Source: Selaginella tamariscina
Lineage: Eukaryota > Streptophyta > Lycopodiopsida > Selaginellales > Selaginellaceae
NCBI GenBank assembly: GCA_003024785.1
Contig: PUQB01000023.1
Span: 375,274-439,273, forward strand
Length of the DNA stretch: 64,000 nt
Direction: 5' to 3'
The translations under genes and the position numbers were made by a program. Below, piece after piece: positions 12,063 through 23,130 of this stretch; position 1 is the first letter of the stretch, and every line of letters begins with the position of its first letter. The notes below the pieces were generated by a model. It was not told the origin of the DNA. It searched no databases and saw only the letters and a program-made list of their open reading frames with translations.

Positions 12063-12616
12063 TGTCAAGTCACGATCCAGGAACCAGGAAGAGAACAGGA
12101 TTCCAGAACAGGAAGGCTTGACTCAGGAGCAGGATCCAGCGCAGGACAGGAACTAGGAACAGGAACAGGACGGATCAGGAGCAAGACAGGATCAGGATAG
12201 GATCCGAGAACAAGACAGAAGCGCAGGACAGATCCAGGAACAGACAGAAAAGGAGCGAGACAGGACAGGACAGGAAACAAGACAAGAACAAGACAAGACG
12301 AGATTGATCGTAGTAAGACTGGTGTTGATAGTAACTGATTGTACAACAATTAGGTCGGAGCTTTTATGCTCACAACTCCAAGAGCTAATCTAGGCATGAG
12401 TGCTAAAAGTGGTTGCATGCATGCAAAAGTGACTGCATGCATGCAGAGGCTAAGATGAGTCCACATGTCCCTTATCCTCTAGGCATATCCTGTGGCATAT
12501 CCTGTAGGAATATCCTGCAACCGTATCCTGTGTGGAATCCTGTAGGAATATCCTGTAGGAAATCCTGCAACCCATATCCTGTATCCGGAATCCTGTATCT
12601 GTATCGGGTCGTGACA
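12063..12616 (-). repeat. B1 3' LTR (554 bp)
   Basis: It begins TGTCAAGTCACG and ends GGGTCGTGACA on the plus strand. It contains the ATCCTGTAGG-type short repeats, two TGCATGCATGCA blocks (12415-12445), and the TATA and transcript-start region shared by all B LTRs. Confidence 0.92.
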
Positions 12617-12639
12617 GCACCTCCTCCCTAAAGACGAGT

Positions 12640-12850
12640 TCCACGAGTCTTGGGACCTGGTTTAGCAGGATAATGCCGATGGAAGGCAGCAACCTTGGAA
12701 GAAGCATGGAGTAAGTTGGATGCAGGTTCCCAAGTGCGATCAGTAGGCAAATAACCTTTCCAATCCACCAAGTATTGGAGGGGCGATGAAGACGAGAATC
12801 AAGGATGGCTGCAACTTCGTACTCAGGTTCAGTGTCAATGACCACAGGAG
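12640..12850 (-). pseudogene. B1 chromodomain
   Basis: Minus-strand translation gives [16 protein letters not shown] and, in the next frame, a segment equivalent to YLVDWKGY followed by a Trp-Glu-Pro motif. These are the hallmarks of the chromodomain at the C-terminus of chromovirus integrases, which in known elements targets insertion to particular chromatin. A one-base deletion after the Arg-Arg/His-Arg segment breaks the frame here; the B2 copies read further. It ends just before the purine-rich tract next to the 3' LTR. Confidence 0.85.
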
Positions 12851-12969
12851 GGGGAGGAGAAGAACACGACCGGGAAGAGAAGAAGGATGATACGGCTCCA
12901 ACAAGGAGGTGTGAAACACAGGATGAAGTTTCACCGTGGATGGTAACTCGAGTCGGAAAGCTACAGGAT

Positions 12970-14210
12970 TTACCTCCGCCACGATCCTGTAAGGGCCCAA
13001 TCGTTGAAAATCCAACTTAGAAGAAGGCCTGTTGGTGCGAATGTGTCGACGAAGAAGCCACACGAGATCACCAATCTTGTATGCAGGTGCCGGCTGACGG
13101 TGAGCATCAGCATGATGCTTGTATCGTTCCTGTGCCTGCTGAAGATGAACCTGGAGATCATCCTGTACCTGCCGAAGATGCTGAAGACGATCCTGTACTG
13201 CAGGAGCGGAAGAAGGAGAAGCGGAGGAGCAAAGTCAAAACGTGGATGGTGGCCTGTAAGAGCAAAGAAAGGTGTCTGTCCTGTAGATGCGTGAACGGAG
13301 TTGTTGTAGGCAAACTCCGCCATTGGAAGAAGGTCCAACCAGTTGTCCTGCTGGTAACTGATGAAGCAACGAAGATACTGTTCCAAGGTCTGAATTGTGC
13401 GTTCGGACTGCCCATCGGTTTGTGGGTGATATCCTGAAGAAAGATCCGCTTTAACCTGTAGACTCCGAAGAAGCTCTCGCCAAAACTTGGACATGAATTG
13501 TGGACCTCGATCGGAAACAATGCTCTCAGGAAGACCATGATGTCGGAACACCTCGCGGATCACCAACTCGGCAGTTGTCTGACCTGTAGTCTTGTTGCAG
13601 GGTAGGAAATGAGCCTGCTTGGTGAAACGGTCAACCACCACAAGAACTGCATCGAATCCACGAGAAGGAGGAAGATCTGTGAGGAAATCCATAGAAATGG
13701 ATCTCCAAGGAGCAGAAGGAACAGGAAGAGGACGAAGAAGACCAGAGGGTGCATGATGAGGCATCTTCGACCTGCTACAAGTGTCACAACTCCGTACAAA
13801 CCTCTCCACAAAACCTCGCAACCCAGGCCACCAATAGTTGCGAGTCACCAACTCCACTGTCTTGGCCACACCAAAATGTCCTGTAGCCGGGGTATCATGA
13901 CAATCCTGTACCACACGAGTCCTGGAAATACCAACAGGAACGTACAGGAGACCTTCCCGGTACAGGAGTCCATCCTGTATGGTGAACAGGTTGTAGTCTG
14001 GACGGGAACTGGAGGAAGAGGAACTTGCAACGTCAGGATGAATGTGTGAGAACACATTCTTTGCCAAGTCGTCTGTAGCCAACTGCGAACGGACGTCCTG
14101 TAGGAGTGTTGAATTTGCTGGAGCCTGATGAACCTGCAGTGCCGCAAGCCGGAATCGATCAGGACCCAACAACACTTGCCTTTGACAGTCAAATGCAGGA
14201 TCGCCCGGGC
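12970..14210 (-). CDS. B1 integrase (part of the pol frame)
   Basis: A long open minus-strand frame (489 codons with the RNase H end) covers the integrase. The zinc-binding HHCC domain shows [12 protein letters not shown] and SCDTCSRSK. The catalytic core shows MDFLTDLPP (first Asp), SDRGPQF (second Asp) and [13 protein letters not shown] (Glu), the D,D-35-E arrangement. The C-terminal [13 protein letters not shown] and HPRFDF segments lead towards the chromodomain. The last part is shifted relative to the chromodomain frame. Integrase joins the retroelement cDNA into chromosomes. Confidence 0.9.
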
Positions 14211-14700
14211 TTGGTGCAAGGTAAGAGCGCCTAGACAATGCGTCCGCCTTGCCATTCCGAAAACCGGGCCTGTAGACGATGACGAAGTCAAAACGTGATA
14301 GGAACTCCGCCCACCTAGCCTGTCGCCGACTGAGAACTCGAGCCGTTTGAAAGTACTCCAGGTTCTTGTGATCCGTAAGAACTTGTACAGGATGTGCAGC
14401 ACCTTCCAGGAAATGCCGCCACTCCTCAAACGAATCCACAATGGCCTTGAGTTCCTTGTCATGAATCTCGTAATTGATCTCCGCCGAAGGAACTTACGAG
14501 AGTGAAAAGCTACAGGATGAAGCAACTTGTCCTCTCCAACTTGCGATAGGACGGATCCTACTGCAAAATCCGAGGCATCTGCTTCAATGAAGAAAGGATG
14601 AGAAGGGTCAGGATGTGCTAAAATCGGAGCTGTCGTGAAGGCGTCCTTGAGTGTTGTGAATGCGTGTTCCGCCTTGTCGGACCAAGAGAAAACCTGTGCG
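14210..14700 (-). pseudogene. B1 RNase H domain
   Basis: The minus strand encodes [17 protein letters not shown], the first catalytic segment of a Ty3/gypsy RNase H, followed in a different frame by [20 protein letters not shown] and by KADALSRR at the connection to integrase. One frame change separates the two halves near 14470. The activity would degrade the RNA strand of the RNA-DNA hybrid during reverse transcription. Confidence 0.85.
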
Positions 14701-14719
14701 CTTGGTGAGTTCGTGAGTG

Positions 14720-15470
14720 GAAGTACACGCTTGGAGAAGTCCTGTATGAACCGCCTGTAGAAGTTTGCAAAGCCAAGGAAACATTGTACATCTCGTACGA
14801 CTTGGGCCTCTCCCACTCCACGATGGTCTTCACCTTGTGCATGTCCATGGAAACGCCAGCAGGAGAGACGATGTAGCCCAAGAACTCCACGAATCCCTAT
14901 CGAAAAAACACTTCTCCAACTTCGTACAGGCCATGCTCGCGAAGCCGCTCTAGAACTAGTCGTACATGCTTGTCATGTGCCGCCTGGTCCTTGGAGAAAA
15001 TCAAATGTCGTCGAGGTAGATCACCACAAACTGGTCCAAGAAGTCACGAAAGATGTCGTTCACCATGTGTTGGAACACGGCTGGGGCATTGGTAAGGCCG
15101 AAAGGCATACCGTGTACTCAAATGTCCATACCTTGTACGAAAGGCAGTCTTCCACTCATCGGGACGAATCCGTACAAGGTTGTAGGCCCCTCGTAAGTCG
15201 ATCTTCGTGAACACCTTTGCTCCTCGCAGCCGATCGAGAAGTTCCGGGATCAATGGCAACGGGTACCGATTCCGAATGGTGACTTGATTCAAACCCCTGT
15301 AGTCCACAACCAAACGTAAACTCCCATCCTTCTTCTTGACAAAGAAGATAGGCGCTCCTGCAGGGGACTTTGAGTGACGAATGAAGCCGGATGCCAAGTT
15401 GTCCTCGATGTACTGACGAAGAACCTCCAACTCTGTGGGTGACAATGCATAAATCGGTCCGAATGGTGGA
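14720..15470 (-). pseudogene. B1 reverse transcriptase domain (frameshifted)
   Basis: The minus-strand frame at 15044-15445 gives the RT fingers and palm: [40 protein letters not shown] and KIDLRGAYN. The catalytic YxDD box reads IYLDD at 15008-15021, just beyond a frame change. EFLGYIVSP follows near 14880. At least two single-base indels interrupt the domain. All motifs fit Ty3/gypsy reverse transcriptases. Confidence 0.9.
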
Positions 15471-15599
15471 GTCTTTCCTTCGCAAGATCAATAGGACAGT
15501 CGTAGGACCTGTGAACAGGAAGAACTGCAGCCTTGTGCTTGTCAAAAACGTCCTTAAAGCGTGATACTTGGATGGTAGGGAAGAAGGAGAGAAGGAGGA

Positions 15600-16190
15600 G
15601 TAGGAGAAGGAGATTGAAAAACAGGAGAGTCGGATACAGGAAAGGTAGAAGAGGACGTAGGAGTTACTTGAAAGGCAAAAAGGTGGAAAGGAGCAGGATC
15701 AGTGGCGAGTTCATGCATGGTAGTGGTAAGAACTCGGAGAGGAGAAGGAGGGAGCTGTGACTGAAAAAGAGGAAGGATCTTGGGGGTGGAACAGAAGCAG
15801 GTAACAAAAGAGAGGCAGGATTGGAAAAACCTGTGGGTGTTGATGAGTGTACAGGATTGGAAGAATCCTGTACAGGAGTCCGTGGTTGCGCAGGAGTGGA
15901 AAAGCCTGCGAATGTGCTGACGAATCAACAGGAGGTGGATCCTGTTGAGGAGGAACCTTCGACACTGATACAGGATTGGAAGAACCCTGTACAGGACACC
16001 GCAAACTTACAGGAGTGGAGAGAGCCTGCGGATGTGCTGAGGAACTGACATGAGGTGAATCCTGTCGAGGAGGAGTCTTCAACACTGGTACAGGAACAGG
16101 CACGGTCAATCCTGTAGCTTGTACTGCCTCAGATACTAAGGATGTATCCTGCACAGGAAGGTACAGGATTGATCCTAGCTGTCGGAGAGG
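15600..16190 (-). pseudogene. B1 Ser/Pro/Gln-rich spacer
   Basis: Between protease and RT the element encodes a low-complexity stretch built of repeats resembling PPRQDSPHVSSSAHPQAL. The same spacer occurs in both B2 units, with different repeat numbers. The DNA is dense in ACAGGA/TCCTGT motifs, like the LTRs. No domain is recognisable; it is probably a flexible linker. Confidence 0.7.
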
Positions 16191-16204
16191 AAAACGTGAG
16201 CGTC

Positions 16205-16585
16205 CTAGACCTCCAGTCGATCTGCGGATTTGCAACAACGAACCATGGCATGCCCAAAATGATGGGAGTCGACCGAGTCTTGATCAAGTTGAAGGAAATT
16301 GAACAGTTGAATGTGCCATACTGCAGGAGAGAGGTTCGGTAGCATGGGTAACTGCGCCAGAAGCAATAGACGCCCATCGGCCACCTCTACAGGAACTGCA
16401 CGCTTCAACTTCACCACCGAAATGCCATGTTGAGTTGCAAAAGTGTCATCCATGAAGCATGCATTTGCACCAGTGTCTAACAAGGCAAACTCCATGAGCT
16501 CTCGATTATTAAGATGAATGTGTACAGGAAACTTAAGTGATGGGATGGTATGAGCAGCACCAATGGAGCCTGCACCTACGTCCAA
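16205..16585 (-). CDS. B1 aspartic protease
   Basis: The open minus-strand frame contains ALLDTGANACFMDDTF, with the DTGA active-site loop of retroelement aspartic proteases, and later ILGMPWF, a typical flap/C-terminal signature. The protease would cleave the Gag-Pol polyprotein. It lies directly after the gag zinc knuckle, as expected in this family. Confidence 0.88.
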   Translation of the reverse strand: MDVGAGSIGAAHTIPSLKFPVHIHLNNRELMEFALLDTGANACFMDDTFATQHGISVVKLKRAVPVEVADGRLLLLAQLPMLPNLSPAVWHIQLFNFLQLDQDSVDSHHFGHAMVRCCKSADRLEV

Positions 16586-16639
16586 CTTCGCGGCTCCTAG
16601 ACGAAGTGGACATTGGAGTTTTCCGACTGAACTTCAGCT

Positions 16640-17150
16640 TCAACTTCACGCGTCTTGAAGTTCCTGGCTTTAATAGGACAATCTGCCACCTTGTGTCCTG
16701 CTCCACCACAATACAAGCACAGGTTCTCACTGCGACGACGTTGCTTCTCAGCAGCGGAAAGAGGCCACGCTTGGATTTCTCAACCTCCATAGGAACCTCC
16801 AGAAGGTGGTGCAGGAACATGTACCACAGCTAGGATTGGTTTGCAGGAACTGCTGACGGGATTTTCCTGACGACGCTCGAACAAACGGTTGTCGCAACGA
16901 ACAGCTTGTTGCATGATCTCCGCTAATGTTTGGGCATCCGGTAACGTAAGGAGAAGGTCCTTCACGTCATCCCTCAACCCAAAACGGAAATGTTCGATCA
17001 ATGCAGTCTCGTCCCATGGAATGTTCGTGCAAAGTTGCTGAAATTCGGATGCATAGATGGAAGCTGGTCGGGATCCTTGAGTGAGCTTTCATAACTTCGT
17101 GCATGCAAAACGGTACTTATCAGGATCTCCAAAACCCTAAACCTGTCAAG
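16640..17150 (-). pseudogene. B1 gag (N-terminally incomplete) with CCHC knuckle
   Basis: The minus strand encodes the gag core (IEHFRFGLRDDVKDLLLTL, LAEIMQQAVRCDNRLFERR) and, near 16690, a zinc knuckle reading [14 protein letters not shown] (C-x2-C-x4-H-x4-C). The N-terminal half, present in B2 as MADFEHFQREHQMLLHEL, is missing. In its place 17190-17400 holds a second copy of the zinc-knuckle and protease-start region, so the 5' part of this copy was rearranged. Confidence 0.8.
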
Positions 17151-17189
17151 CTAATCATGAATGTGTACAAGACAAGACTGCTAATCATG

Positions 17190-17391
17190 AATGTGTACAG
17201 GAAACTTAAGTGATGGGATGGTATGAGCAGCACCAATGGAGCCTGCACCTACGTCCAACTTCGCGGCTCCTAGACAAAGTGGACATTGGAGTTTTCCGAC
17301 TGAACTTCAACTTCAACTTCACGCGTCTTGAAGTTCTTGGCTTTCATAGGACAATCTGCCACCTTGTGTCCTGCTCCGCCACAATACAATT
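17190..17391 (-). repeat. duplicated zinc-knuckle/protease-start segment in B1
   Basis: Near-identical to 16513-16740 (same GATGGGATGGTATGAGCAGC block, same CCHC codons). It joins directly to the leader after the 5' LTR, replacing the gag N-terminus. It probably came from template switching during reverse transcription or from later recombination. Confidence 0.8.
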
Positions 17392-17405
17392 AGTTACTAT
17401 CAAAC
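17392..17405 (-). promoter_or_regulatory. B1 primer-binding site, predicted self-priming
   Basis: On the minus strand the leader right after the 5' LTR reads GTTTGATAGTAACT. It lacks the TGG start expected if a tRNA 3' CCA end were the primer. Instead it is the exact complement of AGTTACTATCAA, which lies in the 5' LTR (plus 17674-17685) about 30 bases downstream of the TATA-like CATAAAG, where transcription should start. Confidence 0.75.
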
Positions 17406-18010
17406 TGTCAAGCCACGATCCAGGAACCAAGAAGAGAACAGGATTCCTAGAACAGGAAGGCTTGACTCAGGAGCAGGATCCAGCGTAGGACAGGAACTAG
17501 GAACAGGAACAGGACGGATTCAGGAGCAAGACAGGATCAGGATAGGATCTAGAGCAAGACAGGAAGGCGCAGGACAAGATCCAGGAACAGGACAGGAAAC
17601 AGGAGCGAGACAGGACATGACAGGAAACAAGACAAGAACAAGACGAACAAGATTGATCGTAGTAAGACTGGTGTTGATAGTAACTAATTGTACAACAATT
17701 AGGTCAGAGCTTTATGCTCACAACTCCAAGAGCTAATCTAGGCATGAGTGCTAAAAGTGGTTGCATGCATGCAAAAGTGACTGCATGCATGCAGAGGCTA
17801 AGATGAATCCACATGTCCCTTATCCTCTAGGCATATCCTGTGGCATATCCTGTAGGAATATCCTGCAACCGTATCCTGTGTCTGGAATCCTGGTAGGAAT
17901 ATCCTGTAAGAAAGTCCTGCAACCCATATCCTATATCCGGAATCCTGTAGGAAAGTCCTGCAACCCATATCCTATATCCGGAATCCTGTATTCTGTATTG
18001 GGTCGTGACA
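17406..18010 (-). repeat. B1 5' LTR (605 bp)
   Basis: Plus-strand ends TGTCAAGCCACG and GGGTCGTGACA. It contains the minus-strand promoter (CATAAAG near 17711), the predicted transcript start at about 17685, and the U3 short repeats (ATATCCTGTAGG). It is followed by the CTTAG target duplication. Confidence 0.92.
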
Positions 18011-18015
18011 CTTAG

Positions 18016-18640
18016 GGAAGGGCACCAATTACAGACAAAACATTAGGAGTTCAGCTAATCGGATGATGTAGCAGGCCAGGGTGAGTGCTAAAATGAGAGC
18101 CTGAGGCTCCAGAAGGCCGGGTTACACATGGGAAGACCACCCACATGAAGGTGACTGGACGTTGACAAGATGACTAACTAGGAAGAGGTACTAGCAAGGG
18201 GGGCCACACAATGGTCACTCTGGGTAAGGGATGAGGGATTTTGTCTTGGGGCAAGAGAAATCCGCCCAAGTGAGCAAGACTATATCGACCTTGCAAGGGA
18301 ATTCCACAAGGGCACACGGCAAGTCGTAACAACCACGAGATGAGGGATACGTCTCAAGGCGAGGATAATCCGCTCTGATAGCCACAATCATTCTGACATC
18401 GTGAGGGGATTCTAGGGTCACACAGTCCTACCAAGCCACCCGCTGAACGAGGGAATTCTATCCAGCTAAGGTATGCCGCACCACCAGCCGTCAGGTTGGT
18501 GCTCGTCCTCGTCACCTACCCTCAACTGGAGGGCAAGGGTGCGAAGGAGAAAAAAGGTACCGCATGATACTGGGTCATGGACTACAACATGTCCAAAGTG
18601 GAGATCAGATTAGAGCACCTCTTAGGCTCAATGGGATGCC
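18016..18640 (+). mobile_element. element A internal region, no recognised domain
   Basis: Continuation of element A after B1. It is GC-richer than the flanks and has no long open frame. It leads into the gag-like segment at 18641. Confidence 0.55.
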
Positions 18641-19210
18641 ATGGGAATCGATTTGGTGACCTTACTAGCCTGCACGCTCAATTGGATGCATGAGGGCACA
18701 GTAACAGTGCCCTTACCTGCATTCCGAGGAGTAAAGGGTGAAGATGCAAACCAGCATGGACACAAGTTCGAGCAAGTATGCAAGTTGAGGAACATAAGCG
18801 ACAACCACAAGAAGCTGAGTGCATTTTCTTACACTTTGGACAAAAAAGCACACACATGGTGGATGCGATTCCACAAGGCAAACGAGGGAGCTCGCTAGGA
18901 AACCACACATAGGGTGTTTTTGGATACTTTCTGGAAGGAAAAGAGTGAGGAAGAAGTAATCCATAAGTTAACTAGCTTCAAATAGAAAGTGTGAGAGTCA
19001 GTCGACGAATACATGGTCCACATGCTGCGATACATCGCCCAGCTAAGGGATGCCCTAGTTGACCTGATCAAGAAAATGTGGTACCAAAAGAGATTACGGG
19101 TGGAGATTCATAAGTGGATCAGGCTATACGATAACTAGATGTTTGACAAGTTACTCCAGTACGCCAAGAAGGCGGAACGGCAGGAAGCTAAGAGACACTA
19201 GGAGAGAAGG
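18641..19210 (+). pseudogene. element A gag (retrotransposon gag domain, broken)
   Basis: The plus-strand frame from 18641 reads PLPAFRGVKGEDANQHGHKF, then KLSAFSYTLDKKAHTWWM. This is the pattern of the retrotransposon gag domain (an F-x-G start, then a conserved Leu...Ala-x-x-Trp-Trp). After stops near 18897 and 18984 it continues as SVDEYMVHMLRYIAQLRDAL and KLLQYAKKAERQEAKR. The protein would form the virus-like particle. At least four in-frame stops show the copy is dead. Confidence 0.75.
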
Positions 19211-19599
19211 GCACAAGACAAATCAAATTGAGGGAGTGAAGGACACCACCCGAACAAGGAGAAACCACTTGAACGGCCATAGGGCCGCCAGAAAGAAGCG
19301 GTGGTCGGGAGCCAAGGAGCATGAGCAATTACAACAAAGGGAAGCCCACAAGGCAGCAGCACAACAGGAGGACCTAACTACCACCCTCGCCCATTTAGGA
19401 TACACAGCGTGTGGGGACAAGTATTATAAGGTGTGTAATGTCCACGGATCCCACACACGAACGACTGTTACTAGTTGACCAAGCTCATAAACAACACGCT
19501 ACCCCAAGCAATTGCCTAGGCCATCGAGCACCAGGAGGCGGACAATCAGAGGGACCCAAGGCACGGGATTAGTAGTGGTGGCCAGCCCACCATAGGTCG

Positions 19600-20000
19600 C
19601 AATCAAGAGACCACAATTAAAGGTTGCACTCTCAGGAGCGCCAACCTTACCAACCAAGGTATGACAACAGGAACAGACGACCAAAGCGCCAGAAGTTGAT
19701 TTGCACGCTATGTAGCAGGCACCACCCACTATACCGATGCTCCTGGATCGTGATGCTCAAACACATGCTAGAAGCACATGTGCCAAAGGCCACAGGGGTA
19801 ACCAAAGGACCAACTCCGGCCCCGACAACACCAGTCCCTGTGCCACAAGACAACCATGTGTCACCACCAAAGCTGCAATGCGGGGCAATCACAAGATCAC
19901 AAGCTCGACAGACAGGATTACCAGTTGACCTTGAGGAGGAAGACAACGGGGAATCCAATGAGGAGGAAGTGGCAGCCGAACTCGCAAAACCAGGACAGTG
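19600..20000 (+). pseudogene. element A gag C-terminus with variant zinc knuckle
   Basis: The frame at 19624-20001 carries a basic segment (RYDNRNRRPKRQK) followed by CTLCSRHHPLYRC, a knuckle-like C-x2-C-x3-H-x4-C motif one residue shorter than the usual CCHC spacing. A Pro/Thr-rich and acidic tail follows. It probably represents the nucleocapsid part of gag. Confidence 0.65.
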
Positions 20001-20204
20001 AGTGCGGAGGTGTGCAGAAGTGGAGGCTTCTGCGAAACATGTGAGACTTGCATAAGGTCCAGGGGCAAGAGGGAAGACAGGATTACACGAGGTCCTCGCG
20101 GGGAAGGTGCGGGAAAACTAGGTGTTGATGACCCTAGGAGAGATCTCTACGACTATATGAAGTCCTTACTTGGGAGCTCCACGGGCCCACTATAGTCCCC
20201 CCAA

Positions 20205-20460
20205 GGGTCACAATGATAGCAGTAGACTTCATGGACAATATACCTACTATACCCGTCCAAATGGCGGGCTACACAGTCCACAATGTGATTATAGATGGGG
20301 GATCCGCCATAAACATCATGTCGGCAGAACTCCATTAAGAGTTAGGGATGCCACCCCCAAAGCCCTCACCCTTCCTCATAGATATGGCGAACCAAGCCAA
20401 GGTGGCGCTTAAGGGCATCATGAGGAAGGTAGAGATTAGGATTCAAAAAGTTAAAGTTCT
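20205..20460 (+). pseudogene. element A aspartic protease fragment
   Basis: In the plus-strand frame near 20212 the sequence reads AVDFMDNIPTIPVQMAGYTV then VIIDGGSAINIM. D-G-G-S replaces the usual D-S/T-G-A/S active-site loop. One stop interrupts the frame after the motif. No reverse transcriptase, RNase H or integrase of element A exists anywhere between its LTRs, so it is either non-autonomous or deleted at the point where B2 now sits. Confidence 0.65.
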
Positions 20461-20470
20461 TGATAAATGT

Positions 20471-21024
20471 TGTCACAACCTGATAAAGGATGCCGGATTC
20501 CAGATACAGGATACAGGATACGGGTTACAGGATATTCCTACGGGATATACCTACAGGATATGCCTATAGGATATGCTACAGGATATGCCTAGAGGATAAG
20601 GGTCACTATTCTTAGCTCATGACTAGATTAAACTCATGACTAAATTAGACTCATGACCAGATTAGCTTGGAGTTGTGAGCATAAAAGCTCCAACCTAATT
20701 GTTGTACAATCAGTTACAATCAACACCAGTCTTACTACAATCAATCTTGTCTTGTCTTGTTCTTGTCTTGCTCCTTGCTTCTTGTTCTGTCCTTGTCTCG
20801 CTCCTGGATCCTGTCCAGTTCCTATCTTGTTCCTGGATCTTGTCCTGTGCCTTCCTGTCTGGCTCCCGGATCCTATCTTGTTCCTGTCTCTCCTGGATCC
20901 TATCCGGTTCCAGTCTTGCTCTTGAATTCCTAGTTCCTGTCCTGCTCTTTGTCTTGTTCCTGAGTCAAGCCTCCTTGTTCTTGGAATCCTGCTCTCTTCC
21001 TGGTTCCTGGATTGTGGCTTGACA
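20471..21024 (+). repeat. B2 LTR 1 (554 bp)
   Basis: It starts TGTCACAACC and ends GGCTTGACA. The TATA-like ATAAAA is at 20681, and the predicted transcript start AGTTACAATCAA is at 20712, 31 bases downstream. The 3' half is rich in TCCTG/CTTGT repeats. Confidence 0.92.
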
Positions 21025-21038
21025 GTTTGATAGTAACT
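21025..21038 (+). promoter_or_regulatory. B2a primer-binding site, predicted self-priming
   Basis: GTTTGATAGTAACT directly follows LTR 1. It is complementary to the LTR transcript-start segment AGTTAC(A/T)ATCAA at 20712-20723, with one mismatch in this copy. Confidence 0.7.
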
Positions 21039-21121
21039 GCTTCCATAGCCCGATTCTTAGTTACTTTTTTCCTTCGTTTTCTTCCTTCATTTTCCTCTTT
21101 TTGTTTTTCTTTTCATAGATC

Positions 21122-22060
21122 GTGGCCGATTTTGAGCACTTTCAACGCGAGCACCAAATGTTGCTTCACGAGCTGGCCACTTTGCGCCAAGTGGTCACAG
21201 ATCTGCAAGGTTCCACCAACGCGACGCATGCAGCTGCTGATGCATCCTCCAAGGTTGCTACGCAGGCTCTCTCTCAAGCATCGGTGGTTTCCTCTCCATC
21301 GAACTTTTCTTCGAGCCGAAGATCAGCATGCCAGAAAAGTTCAGTGGCAATCGCACCAATTTTCAAGGTTTCCTGAATCAGATTCGGCTCTTGATCCGCA
21401 TGCAACCACGCCGCTACTCAACTGATACACAAAAGGTTGGCCTTTTGGCATCCTTGCTAGTTGGATCTCCACGGGCTTGGGTTGCCCCTTTGCTGGAACG
21501 TGACGACCCATTAATGGAGGATTTTGAAGGATTCGTGGCTGCCTTTGAAGCCTACTTTGGAGATCCCGATAAGTACCGTTCTGCATGCACGAAGTTACGG
21601 AAGCTCACACAAGGATCCAGACCAGCTTCCGTTTATGCATCCGAATTTCAACAATTGTGCACGAACATTCCATGGGACGAGACTGCATTGATCGAACACT
21701 TCCGTTTGGGGTTGAGGGATGACATGAAGGACCTTCTCCTTACGTTACCGGATGCTCAAACATTAACGGAGATCATGCAACAAGCCGTTCACTGCGACAA
21801 CCGTTTGTTCGAGCATCGTCAAGAAAAAATCCTGTCAGCAGTTCCTGCAAGCCAATCCTGCAGCTATGGCACATGTTCCTGCGACCTTCTGGAGTAGTCC
21901 CTATGGAGATTGAGAAATACAAGTGTGGTCCACTTTCACTGCGAAAAAGCAACGCCGTTGCAGTGAAAACTTATGCTTGTATTGTGGTGAAGTAGGACAC
22001 AAGGTGGCGGAATGTCCTGCTAAAGCCAGAAAGTTCAAGGCGTGCGAAGTTAAAGCCGAA
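21122..22060 (+). pseudogene. B2a gag with CCHC knuckle
   Basis: The gag frame starts at 21122 with GTG where the sister unit has ATG. It reads ADFEHFQREHQMLLHEL, a helical N-terminus, then the capsid-like core at 21328-21897 (KFSGNRTNFQGFLNQIRLL, YASEFQQLCTNIPWDETAL). A frame change near 21900 leads to the zinc knuckle CLYCGEVGHKVAEC at about 21975. Unlike B1, this copy keeps the N-terminal half. Confidence 0.85.
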
Positions 22061-22500
22061 GTTCAATGTCCACTCCGTTTAGGAGCCGCGAAGTTGAACA
22101 TAGGTGCAGGCTCCATTGGTGTTGCTCATACCATTTCATCACTCAAGTTTCCTATACACATTCACCTCAACGATCGAGAGCTCAAGGAGTTTGCCCTGTT
22201 AGACACTGGTGCAAATGCATGCTTCATGAATGACACTTTTGCAGCTCAGCATGGCATTCCGGTGGTAAAGTTGAAGCGTTCACTTCCTGTAGAGTGGCCG
22301 ATGGTTGTCTAATTGCTTCAGGTGTAGTTACTACCACACCTCTCTCTTGCAGTCATGGCGCATTTAACTGTTCAACTTGATCAAGACTCGGTCGACTCCC
22401 ATCGTTTTGGGCATGCCATGGTTCGTGGTTGCAATTCCTCAGATCAACTGGAGGTCTAAGACGCTCACGTTTTCCTCCCCGGCAGCCAGCATCAATCTTG
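22060..22500 (+). pseudogene. B2a aspartic protease
   Basis: The plus-strand frame gives LLDTGANACFMNDTF with the DTGA catalytic loop, then ILGMPWF-equivalent VLGMPWF near 22410 after a frame change. The leader segment NIGAGSIGVAHTISSLKFPI matches the B1 protease. Confidence 0.85.
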
Positions 22501-23130
22501 TACCTTCTTGCGTGCAGGATACGTCCTTAGTGTTTGAGGCAATACAAGCTTCAGGATTGACCATGCATGTTCCTGTATCAGAGTTGAAGATTCCTCCTCG
22601 ACAGGAAACACCTCATGTCAGTTCTTCAGCACATCCACAAGCTCTCTCCACTCCTATAAGTTTGCGGATTCCTGTACATGGTTCTTCCAATCCTATATCA
22701 GTGTTGAAGACTCCTCCTCGACAGGATCTACCTCCTGTCAGTTTGTCAACACATTCTCAGGCTCTCCTCAATTCGCAGTTTCCTGTACAGGGTTTTTCCA
22801 ATCTCTGTATCAGTGTTGAAGACTCCTCCTCGACATGACCCACTTCCTGTCAGTTTGTCAGCAGCACATTCTCAGGCTCTCCTCAGTTCACGATTTCTAA
22901 AGGTTCTTCCTCAACAGGATCCACCTCCTATTAGTTCTTCAGCACATTCTCAGGCTCTCCTCAATTCATAGTTTCTGAAGTTCCTCCTCAACAGGATCCA
23001 CCTCCTGTCAGTTCTTCAGCACATCCGCAGGTTCTCTCCACTCCTGATTCACCTCATGTCAGTTCCTTAGCACATCCGCAAGCTTTTTCCACTCCTGATT
23101 CACCTCCTGTCAGTTCATCAGCACTACAGG
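22500..23130 (+). pseudogene. B2a Ser/Pro/Gln-rich spacer, expanded
   Basis: Tandem repeats of about 90 bases encode (D)PPPVSSSAHSQALL-like units. The spacer then joins integrase C-terminal sequence at about 23125, so RT, RNase H and the integrase core are deleted in this unit. Confidence 0.75.

Larger units (their letters stand above)
12063..18010 (-). mobile_element. chromovirus B1, near-full-length Ty3/gypsy element
   Basis: Complete minus-strand LTR retrotransposon with LTRs at 12063-12616 and 17406-18010, flanked by a perfect 5-bp duplication CTTAG (12058-12062 and 18011-18015). Between them, in minus-strand order, lie gag with a CCHC knuckle, aspartic protease, a Ser/Pro/Gln-rich spacer, reverse transcriptase, RNase H, integrase and a chromodomain. 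This is the order of Ty3/gypsy chromoviruses. A purine-rich AGGGAGGAGGTGC tract abuts the 3' LTR. Several frames are shifted, so this copy is probably inactive. It interrupts element A. Confidence 0.95.
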
